Positions 56,296 to 64,000 of a DNA stretch of 64,000 nucleotides are shown here, piece by piece. Positions within the stretch are counted from its first letter, which is position 1; each line of letters starts with the position of its first letter. Source of the DNA: Myotis daubentonii (lineage: Eukaryota > Chordata > Mammalia > Chiroptera > Vespertilionidae); assembly GCF_963259705.1 (NCBI RefSeq), contig NC_081844.1:25374294-25438293 (forward strand), given 5' to 3'. The translations under genes were made by a program, and so were the position numbers. The notes beneath the pieces were generated by a model, which worked only from the letters and a program-made list of their open reading frames with translations, did no database searches and was not told the DNA's origin.

Positions 56296-56510
56296 GTGGC
56301 TCAGTCTGCTTGGTTCAGTACTTGAGCTTCAACCTATGAACCAGGAGGTGATGGTTCAATTCCCAGTTGAGGCATATGCCTGGGTTGCGGGTTTGATCCC
56401 TAGTGTGGGGCATGTAGGAGGAAGCCAGTCAATGATTCTCTCTCATTATTGATGTTTCTACCTCACTCTCCCTCCACCTTCTACTCAAATCAATAGTGAA
56501 AATTATTTAA
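56296..56510 (+). mobile_element. Ves-like SINE
   Basis: GGCTCAGTCTGCTTGGTTCA head; GGTTTGATCCCTAGTGTGGGG. Confidence 0.8.
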
Positions 56511-56524
56511 AAATAACTGAATTA

Positions 56525-56749
56525 GCTGAAACCGGTTTGGCTCAGTGGATAGAACTTCGACCTGCAGACTGAAAGGTCCCAGGTTCGATTCTGGTCAAGG
56601 GCATGTACCTTGGTTGCAGGCACATCCCCAGTAGGAGATGTGCAGGAGGCAGCTGATCGATGTTTCTCTCTCATCGATGTTTCTAACTCTCTATCTCTCT
56701 TCCTTCCTCTCTGTAAAAAACAATCAATAAAATATATTAAATAAATAAA
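56525..56749 (+). mobile_element. Ves SINE (AGCTGAAACCGG subtype)
   Basis: AATAACTGAATTA flanks both ends (56512-56524, 56750-56762). The left flank is the tail junction of the previous Ves. Confidence 0.95.
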
Positions 56750-56969
56750 TAATAACTGAATTAATTACAAAATATAACCTGTTGATACCATTATAAGCAA
56801 ATCTTGGTGAAAGGCATTTTAAAATTAACAGAGTGTTAAATGTTCATGCAGGACATATGGACTGGGAATTTTGTCAGTTAAGTACTAAGTCTGTTACATC
56901 ATGGTCCACAAAATTGAGAATTTACTGTATTATGAACCAAAGAATATCTGAATGAAGAAGGGACTAGGA

Positions 56970-57203
56970 CAGTGATGGAGAACCTATGACATGCATGTCA
57001 GAGGTGACACACAAACTCATTTTTTTGGTTGATTTTTCTTTGTTAAATGGAATTTAAATATATAAAATAAATATCAAAAATATAAGTCTTTGTTTTACTA
57101 TGGTTGCAAATATCAAAAATTTCTATATGTGACACGGCACCAGAGTTAAGTTAGGGTTTTTCAAAATGCTGACACGCCGAGCTCAAAAGGTTCGCCATCA
57201 CTG
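56970..57203. mobile_element. Non-autonomous hAT, 234 bp
   Basis: CAGTGATGG / CCATCACTG ends with duplication GACTAGGA / GACTAGGG. Same family as 5878-6113. Confidence 0.95.
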
Positions 57204-57211
57204 GACTAGGG

Positions 57212-57680
57212 TGTGCAAGTGAACGTGGGTATTGGGGGGTTGAAAGGCACATGACTTCACTGGGTTAGGCTCTACCCACCATTAGAGGATATCAGCATTT
57301 GTGTAGTGGACATTGACAAACATGGAAAGAGGGAACCATCTTCAGAAGAAGTTGGTGGATGAAATGGTCTGGAATTGAAACAAGATAATGACCTTGATTC
57401 TTCTGTTCTTGGCTCATATCAGCTTGTTGTCCCAGGATCTGGCTGTTAATGGGCGGTGCCTGTGCTAGCAGCATCAGCATCCTCTGGGAACACTTGGGGA
57501 TATAAATTCCTGGCCTAGTCCTACTTGGCTTGAGGTCCACAAAACTGAGTTTCAACAATTTTCCCGATGACTGTGATGGACACACTTCTCCAAAAGGAGA
57601 GGAGGGTGGAGGGTCCAAATGCAATGGGAGTCTTTATCTCCCACTTCACTCAAACTTTACATTTCATTTTGTTTTCAAAG
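57212..57680. other. Upstream region of the MBD3L-like gene
   Basis: GGGGATATAAATTCC at about 57496-57510 could be a TATA-type box. The polypyrimidine stretch before 57680 ends TTGTTTTCAAAG, a plausible 3' splice site. An ATG at 57624 is in frame with the gene without splicing. Confidence 0.4.
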
Positions 57681-58253
57681 GGAAGGCTCCAGAGAAACAT
57701 GATGCCCCAGACTTTAGTGAAGAAGAGACAACTGGTTTCAGCCATGAGCAAACGGAGACGTCGGGAAAGGACTGAACATCCAAAGAGGCTGACCAGCTGC
57801 ATTTTTAAAAGTGCAGTCACCAAGGTGACTGCCCATCCTGACAATGTGGTCAGGCACAGGCGGCAGGAGGAGACCTTGGAGAAGCCCCAGCAGATAAGTG
57901 CCTACAGAAGACTGCAGGGGCTCCAGGCCTGCAGCAGTGAAGGAGAACTTCTAAATACTTTGGATGTGACAGATTTGATGAGAATAACTGCACCAGGAAG
58001 TGCAGGTGAGTCCCTGGGGTGTGCTGGTCCTGGGTCTCTACACACCAGCCCCCAGCCCAGCGCAGCACAATTGTTACCTGAGGTAGAGATGATCCCAGGA
58101 GCAGGTCTCTGGGACCCACAGCTTCTGTGCAGGCAACTGGTCACCCGTGGAGACATCCAGAGACAGAATCTCAGAGTGAGGAAAGCAAGAGAGAGACTGG
58201 CTGCGGCTTTGAGGGAAGACAGGCTGGCCAGGGAGGCAGAGAGCCAGGAGTGA
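57681..58253 (+). CDS. MBD3-like protein, closest to MBD3L2
   Basis: Member of the MBD3L family: germline and early-embryo relatives of MBD2/MBD3 that lack the methyl-CpG-binding domain and join NuRD through p66. The exon begins GRLQRNMMPQTL, like MBD3L2 (K-LKRNMMPWAL), then a basic block (SAMSKRRRRER), SCIFKSAVTKVTAHPDN (the MBD2/3 IFK-PVTKIT-HPSN motif), EKPQQISAYRRLQGLQACSS, and a C-terminal coiled coil (QLVTRGDIQRQNLRVRKARE, RLAAALREDRLAREAE). About 190 residues, normal for the family, with no internal stop. The start is uncertain: either a short upstream exon spliced at 57681, the in-frame ATG at 57624, or the ATG at 57699. Human MBD3L2 copies lie on 19p13.2 near ADGRE4P and ZNF557. Confidence 0.85.
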   Translation, partial: GRLQRNMMPQTLVKKRQLVSAMSKRRRRERTEHPKRLTSCIFKSAVTKVTAHPDNVVRHRRQEETLEKPQQISAYRRLQGLQACSSEGELLNTLDVTDLMRITAPGSAGESLGCAGPGSLHTSPQPSAAQLLPEVEMIPGAGLWDPQLLCRQLVTRGDIQRQNLRVRKARERLAAALREDRLAREAESQE

Positions 58254-58429
58254 AGAAGAATGTTTTGATTTCATGCAAATCTGACTTCCGTGAACTTGCT
58301 ATTATATCTCATTCTAACACAAATTGTATCTTTGTTTTAATTTAATTAATTAATTATTATTTGTTGTTGTTTAAACCTCATGTGAGGATATTTTTTATTT
58401 TGCCAAAATTCTAATTCACACATAAGACA

Positions 58430-58739
58430 TGCTATATAATAAAAGGCTAATATGCAAATCAACTGCATGGTGTAATGACTTGTCACTATGATGCACACTG
58501 ACCACCAGGGGGCAGATGCTCAATGCAGGAGCTGCCCCCTGGTGGTCAGTGCACTCCCACAGGGAGAGCCCCACTCAACCAGAAGTCGGGCTCAGGGCTG
58601 GTGAGTGCAGTGGAGGTGGGGGGAGTCTCTCTCACTTCAGCAGCAGTTGGACAGCCCCGAGAGTTCCTGGACTGTGAGAGGGCCCAGGCTGGGCTGAGGA
58701 ACCCCCCTGAGTGAACAAATTTGTGCACTGGGCCTCTAG
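58430..58739 (+). mobile_element. HeliBat-type Helitron, 310 bp
   Basis: TGCTATATAATAAAAGGCTA to TGTGCACTGGGCCTCTAG, then T. Inverted CACCAGGGGGCAG / CTGCCCCCTGGTG segments lie inside. It lies about 180 bp after the MBD3L stop. Confidence 0.92.
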
Positions 58740-59059
58740 TTATAATTTAATTAGTACTTATATTACTTGCATCCTTATCTGTTACTAAAAACTACCTGGA
58801 TGACTTGCTTAGAGTGAACCTTAGATTTTTAAGAAGGAAATGTTGTTTGGGAACATTTTACATGGAGAGAACCACAACAGCTGGCTCATTGTCTTGGCCC
58901 TGACCCTAGGTCCTGGGTCAAGAAATTTGTTCACCTGCTCACAGCATCTGGGACATTTTAATCTTTCCATCAACACCCCTGATAACAAATTACAGCAGAG
59001 CTGATCTGAACACTGCCATGTAACAACAAAATTCAATTATAAAATTTTGATTGGTGATT
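58740..59059. other. No recognised feature
   Basis: Intergenic. Confidence 0.4.
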
Positions 59060-59930
59060 AAAATCTATGATTTAAAATCTGTGCCTTAAAATTTTAAAGC
59101 ATTGGAATACTTCATACAGTTATAGCAGAATACACATTTTTTTTCCAAGTTCACATGGGAACCTTCACCAAGACAACATATTCCAGGACATTAAACACAC
59201 CTTAACAAATTTGGAAGACCAGAAGTCATAAAAGAAGCTCTCACACCACAGGCATTAATCTAAATATCAATAATAGCAAGAGAGTTCATAAACATTCATG
59301 TATGTTAATATTCAATGATACACTTCAAAATAATACATGGGATCAAAGAAAAAGTCTCAAGAGAAATAAAAAATGATTTGAACTAAATAAAATAAAATTA
59401 CAACTTCTCAAAGATTGTGAGATGCAGCAAATGCAATGTCTAGAGGAAAATTTGTGCCTTTGAACAAATACACTAGAAGAGAAAGATACATAATCAAATA
59501 ATGTAGGTTTTCATTTTAGTAAACAACAAAAAAAAGCTAATTAAACTCAAAGCAAGCAGCCCAACTGCTGTGGCTCAGTTAGTAGAGCTTTGTCCCATGC
59601 ACCAAAAGGTCATTTTGATTCCTGGTCAGGGCACATGCCCAGGTTGCTGGTTCGATTCCCCAGGAGAGGGCAAGCAGGAGATAGCCAATCAATGTTTCTT
59701 TCTCACGGATGTTTCTATCTTTCCCTTTCCCTTTCTTTCTCTAAACAGTCAATAAAAACATCATTTTTTAAAAGCAAGCAGAATTAAATAATAAAAATTG
59801 GAAATCAATATAATTGTGGGAAATCAATGGAGAAAAATTTAAAAAGCTGTTTTTGGACAAGATTAATAAAATGCATAAGCATTTAGTAAGCAATATAACT
59901 TTAAAAAAAGAAAGAAATTACATCATAGGC
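59060..59930 (+). mobile_element. Old L1 fragment split by a Ves
   Basis: Endonuclease-region and ORF2-middle L1 (GGAATACTTCATACAGTTAT; TTGTGAGATGCAGCAAATGC), paralogous to the L1 at 43020-43324 and 46204-46560. The Ves at 59561 interrupts it. Confidence 0.7.
59561..59770 (+). mobile_element. Ves SINE
   Basis: CCCAACTGCTGTGGCTCAGT head; AAGCAAGCAG flanks. Confidence 0.87.
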
Positions 59931-59934
59931 TTAA

Positions 59935-60690
59935 TGGGTAACTCTATAGTACAGCCTCTACAGTTCAGGAGTCTCTGAGGACACTCCAGGTGCCTGTTGT
60001 ATGGCAATCTATCCGTCTAGAGACTTCGATGGTAGGGGTGCCACAAAAGTAACAGCATAAATGGGCCCTCCAAGCTAGGAATACCTTACCTTCCAAACAT
60101 CAAAAAAATCTAGACAGTGTTGTGAGTGCTGAGAGGGACTAGAGCTAGTTCTTCATGTTTTGAGAAAGGGAGTGACCTATTTACTAAAATGATTTTTTAA
60201 ATGTAACCAAGAGGTCAGGGCTTAATGGGTGAGGCAATGGCACATCCAGTTTGTGTGAGCCCCTCTTTCCAATCTATGTCCTAAAGGTCAAACAAATGTC
60301 CACAAAGGAGAATGTCATTGATGTAATGTCACAGCTCCTGGGGCAAGGCAAACACAGCTCAGACCCCACCTACAGAAGCTCTGTGCAGTGGCAGTAATGT
60401 TGAGCTTCCTTGAAAGGAACCAGGTAAAGATGTGTCCTGTCCCTTTGGAGGTGCAGGCCAACTGCAGCCGAGACTGTGGACATAGGCGTTAACAAAGCAG
60501 ACTTACCTAAATCTATGGTAGCAAAGTATGTGCCAGTTGCTGAGTGAACAGAGTCAGTAATTCCCATAAAGCTGCAGGCTGGGAATAGGAGTTTATTTGG
60601 TGGGACCATAGACCCAAGGTGGTGGTAATCCACTGTGAGGTGTCATTCATTCTTTACTGGTTTAAGATCAGATCAAATTCAGGTTTCAAA
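59935..60690 (-). pseudogene. Degenerate endogenous retrovirus pol fragment
   Basis: Minus-strand frames recall a gammaretrovirus-like reverse transcriptase: an opening DYHHL-SMVPP type motif and TGTYFATIDLGKS near 60500-60630, then an HYINDILL string near 60280-60320, matching the YIDD-type active-site region. Frameshifts and stops break it throughout, and no LTRs, gag or env were seen. It is an old, non-functional fossil. Confidence 0.6.
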
Positions 60691-60739
60691 GGACAAGCAC
60701 TGGGAATAATCATTTGTTCCTAAAAGGTTTCTGGAACAG

Positions 60740-60786
60740 TTTTCTTTCTTTCTTCCTTCCTTTCTTTCTCTTTCTCTTTCTTTCTC

Positions 60787-60838
<52 letters not shown>

Positions 60839-60912
60839 TCCTTCCTCCCTCCCTCCCTCCCTCCCTCCCTCCCTTCCTTCCTTCCTTCCTTCCTTCCTTC
60901 CTTCCTTTCTTT
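60740..60912. repeat. Polypyrimidine tract (TTTC/TC/CCTC/CCTT)
   Basis: About 170 bp of almost pure C/T on the plus strand, moving from TTTC/TTCC to TC, CCTC and CCTT units. Confidence 0.97.
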
Positions 60913-61095
60913 AGTTAATCCTCACCTGAGGATATACTTTTTCCACTTCTATTTTAGAGAGTAGAAGAAGGGGTGGGGAAGAGAGAGAGAGAAACATTGA
61001 TGTGAGAGAGAGAAACATTGATGTGAGAGAGACACATTAACTGCTTGTTTCCTGCATGCACCCCAAAGGGGCAGGGAACCTGCAACCCAGGCACA
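60913..61095 (-). mobile_element. Ves-like SINE, head missing
   Basis: Begins TTAGTTAATCCTCACCTGAGG (reverse of the GTGAGGATTA tail). The tRNA-like head is replaced by the duplicated segment that starts about 61096. Confidence 0.82.
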
Positions 61096-61630
61096 TGCCC
61101 TTAACTGGAAAATTTTTTACATATAATGTGCTTGTTCATTCAAACAAAAATTTAGGCCTTAGATGGTTTGACTCAGTGGATAGAGCATCAGTGAGCAAAC
61201 CAAACGATCCCAGGTTTGATTGTCAAGGGCAGTTTGACTCCGGTCCAGGGCAAGTGCCTCAGTTGCAGGCTCCTACTAGGCCCTGGCCCTGATTGGGGTG
61301 TGTGTGCAGGAGGAAACTAACCCCTGTGGTTCTCTCACATTATTTCTCTCTGTCTTTCCCTCTTCCACTCTCTCTAAAAATCAATGGAATAATATCCTTG
61401 CGTGAGGATTAACAAAATCAATAAATTTAGTTCTGTAATCAGATATCATGTCATTAGTTATTTCTTCCCTAATCTCTTTGGCATCAATAATTGTATTTAT
61501 TTTCTTTTTTTATGCCTCTTAATCTCTCATCCTCCATCACTCCTCTTTTTCTCGCTGTCTCTGTCTTGGCCTAACTGTTTCTCACATCACTTACTTATCC
61601 CTACCACCATATGAGCCATGCATTAGTCTA
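61096..61630 (+). repeat. Dispersed duplication, copy 2
   Basis: Partner of 54081-54612. It shares the Ves insertion and both flanks; its left edge falls inside another SINE. Confidence 0.8.
61153..61425 (+). mobile_element. Ves SINE (GTGAGGATTA tail subtype)
   Basis: Counterpart of 54128-54400, with the same partial internal repeat. Confidence 0.83.
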
Positions 61631-61959
61631 CCAACTCTTCCCAGATGAAAACCAACTGGGCAGTGACTTTGTTGGGTTAAATTCTAAATCCCATGTTTCA
61701 GTACACAACTTGGCATAAATAGATGCCCCTCCAAATAGACGTCCCTCCACACTGGGACCTCTTGGGTAATGGGTGGGGTAGTATTAATTACGCAGGATAA
61801 TAGGAGTGCAATGAGATTTATGGTTTCTCCTTCAGAAAAATACCTCCAAAGACAGAAATGAGAGATTTAAAAGGAAAGATGTACTTATTGGATTTACATT
61901 TTAAATAGATGATTGTGACTGAGTTTTATAAATGGGTTACAGAGAGAAAGGATTTGAAA
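61631..61959. other. No recognised feature
   Basis: Intergenic. Confidence 0.4.
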
Positions 61960-61967
61960 TCTTAGGC

Positions 61968-62191
61968 CAGTGATGGTGAACCTATGACACTCTGACACGC
62001 AAACTCATTTTCTTGGTTGATTTTTCTTTGTTAAATGGCATTTAAATATATAAAATAAATATCAAAAATATAAGTCTTTGTTTTACTATGGTTGCAAATA
62101 TCAAAAATTTCTATATGTGACACGGCAGCAGAGTTAAGTTAGGCTTTTTCAAAATGCTGACAGGCCGAGCTCAAAAGGTTCGCCATCACTG
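61968..62191. mobile_element. Non-autonomous hAT, 224 bp
   Basis: CAGTGATGG / CCATCACTG ends with duplication TCTTAGGC / TCTTGGGC. About 13 bp are deleted near the left end. Confidence 0.93.
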
Positions 62192-62199
62192 TCTTGGGC

Positions 62200-62467
62200 A
62201 GTGATATCAGAGAATAGCACTCATTGTATAATTCTGGTTGAGTCAATTTGCTTGCAATATTGAGAATGTTTTTAGTTTGAATAATTTCTTTCAATAAATA
62301 CCACCCAAGGGCCAAGCAATAAGTGAATATGGCGATTTAACACATTGCAGTCCACATTAGACTCCTCTTTATGGACTATCCAGCTTAGTGAGAAAAATAA
62401 TATGAAAGAAATAGGTAATTATGCACATACAAAGGAAAAGAGAAAAAAAATCAACACAGAAAATCTC
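62200..62467. other. No recognised feature
   Basis: Intergenic. Confidence 0.4.
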
Positions 62468-62482
62468 AGATTAAATTTTTTT

Positions 62483-62694
62483 TAAAATATATCATTGATT
62501 TTTTACAGAGAGGAAGGGAGAGGGATAGAAAGTTAGAAACATCGATGAGAGAGAAACATCAATCAGCTGCCTCCTGCACACCCCCTACTGGGGATGTGCC
62601 CACAACCAAGGTACATGCCCTTGACTGGAATTGAACCTGGGACCCTTTAGACCGCAGGCCGATGCTCTATCCACTGAGCTAAACCAGTTAGGGC
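62483..62694 (-). mobile_element. Ves SINE
   Basis: Minus strand. AGATTAAATTTTTT occurs at 62468-62481 and from 62695. Confidence 0.94.
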
Positions 62695-62702
62695 AGATTA
62701 AA

Positions 62703-63168
62703 TTTTTTAAATATATTTTTTATTGATTTTTTACAGAGAGGAGGGGATAGGGATAGAGAGTTAGAAACATCGATGAGAGAGAAACATGGATCAGCTGCCT
62801 CCTGCACACCCCCTACTGGGGATTGAGCCCATAACCCTGGCATGTGCCCTTGACCACAATCAAACCTAGGACCCTTCAGTCCACAGGCCAACAGTCTATC
62901 TACTGAGCCACAAGCTAGGGTAGTGGTCGGCAAACTGCGGCTCGGCAAACTGCGGCTTGCAAGCCACATGAGGCTCTTTGGCCCCTTGAGTGTGGCTCTT
63001 CCACAAAATATCGACTTCTGCGCATGGGCCACGAAGTTTCAATCGCACTGTACATGCATGCCCGCACGTGGTATTTTGTGATATTTTGTAGAAGAGCCAC
63101 ACTCAAGGGGCCAAAGAGCCACATGTGGCTCGCGAGCCGCAGTTTGCCAACCATGGAGCTAGGGCAAC
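62703..63168 (-). mobile_element. Ves SINE split near its head by a hAT
   Basis: Minus-strand Ves 62703-62930; its last bases (GGGC) resume after the hAT at 63162. It abuts the preceding Ves. Confidence 0.9.
62931..63156. mobile_element. Foldback hAT element, 226 bp
   Basis: Ends TAGTGGTCGGCAAACT / AGTTTGCCAACCATGG with 8-bp duplication AGCTAGGG (62923-62930, 63157-63164). Long inner arms pair: AAGCCACATGAGGCTCTTTG ... CTTGAGTGTGGCTCTTC with GAAGAGCCACACTCAAGGGG ... CACATGTGGCT. Confidence 0.92.
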
Positions 63169-64000
63169 AAGGCCAAGTCTTATACGGTTGAAGAGAAAGA
63201 TGTCACATACCTCCTTCATGAAGGTACTTGGTGACTATGATGAACCAAGACAAAAATATATTTTATAACCATGTCTCACAATATGACAAAAGTAGCAATT
63301 CCAAATTTTAAAAGTGGCTAATATTGCCCTCTTCTTACTAATGTGACTTACTAGGGCTTCTTACAAAATAAGTGTAGCTTCACTACATTGCCTCCTAAAC
63401 AATAAGGTTTGTGATGACCAATAACATACTATGTTGACCTCCTCAGAGCCTTGAACAGCCATAATAGCATCTATCACACACCAAACCCTATACAAGTCCT
63501 GATCAACCTTTCATGTCACACAGCACAGTCGTGTGTACTGTGTGGTCATTCTTACTATTAGAATTCATTACACCCTTCTCTTTGACTACATCCTCGATCA
63601 TACAGGCCATTGGCAAGAGGGCAATGAAAAAAACCATGATTTACAGTTTTGGTATTCAGACTGAATGGCAATTAGTGTCATGACAAAAACTGTAACTATT
63701 AAAAAAAATAACAAAATATCCCTTAAGAAAAAATACTTGAACATGAATGAATATAAAAAAATTAACCCATGCGGTACAATTATTAATGAGGAGAATTACA
63801 AAGTTTCTTTGAAAATCCATAATAGTTATGAGACATTTTAACATGACTTCTCAGGGGAAAAAAAACCACAATATTTGTTAGCATACCAGAGCTTAGAAAA
63901 GAGTTAATAAAATGCTTTTATGAAACAACTATAAAAGTGTTCATTTGACCACAAAATACATGTACTTTTACTCACATATAACAAAACATGACTGAAATAT
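63165..64000. other. No recognised feature
   Basis: AT-rich to the end of the window; no supported gene or repeat. Confidence 0.4.

Overview
The window is nuclear DNA of a vesper bat (family Vespertilionidae). About 37 tRNA-derived Ves SINEs, seven HeliBat-type Helitrons (5' TC, 3' hairpin then CTAG) and many short hAT elements with 8-bp target duplications occur together. That combination is known only from this mammalian lineage. Nothing here is bacterial or viral in origin except one decayed retroviral pol fragment.

Genes: (1) 170-18929, plus strand: the last exons of an adhesion GPCR of the ADGRE/EMR family, covering TM3 to the cytoplasmic tail and closest to ADGRE2/ADGRE3; its first intron in the window (about 10.5 kb) is swollen by transposons and a tandem duplication. 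(2) 28965-29906, plus: an intact one-exon olfactory receptor, OR2Z1-like. (3) 34800-37080, minus: a KRAB zinc-finger gene with both KRAB-region exons and nine intact C2H2 fingers; a frameshift stops translation in the tenth finger and six or more relic fingers lie downstream. (4) 57681-58253, plus: a methyl-CpG-binding-domain-3-like gene, closest to MBD3L2. ADGRE, OR2Z1, KRAB-ZNF and MBD3L genes all map to 19p13 in human, so the window is probably homologous to that region. The genes are separate transcription units and do not form a pathway.

Repeats by region: 1.4-6.6 kb holds two diverged tandem copies of a 2.4-2.7 kb segment separated by a 200-N gap. 7.0-10.6 kb is an old L1 broken up by two Ves SINEs and a HAL1. 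15.0-17.5 kb is a HAL1-L1 chimera whose ORF1 is open for 282 codons. 19.3-20.4 kb is a long Helitron with internal arrays. 39.2-40.6 kb is a 5'-truncated L1 containing a hAT. 40.6-48.3 kb is an ancient L1 split by a minisatellite-bearing Helitron, a HAL1 and SINEs. 50.2-53.1 kb is a young 5'-truncated L1 with 866 uninterrupted ORF2 codons. 53.5-63.2 kb is dense in Ves SINEs and hATs around MBD3L.

The most notable items are the non-autonomous HAL1 family (three copies, one with an open ORF1), the array-bearing Helitrons, the tandem duplication with a filled/empty hAT site, and the recently truncated zinc-finger array. Identifications rest on reading motifs and recalled family consensus sequences. 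No database search was run, and repeat boundaries are usually good to about 10 bp.
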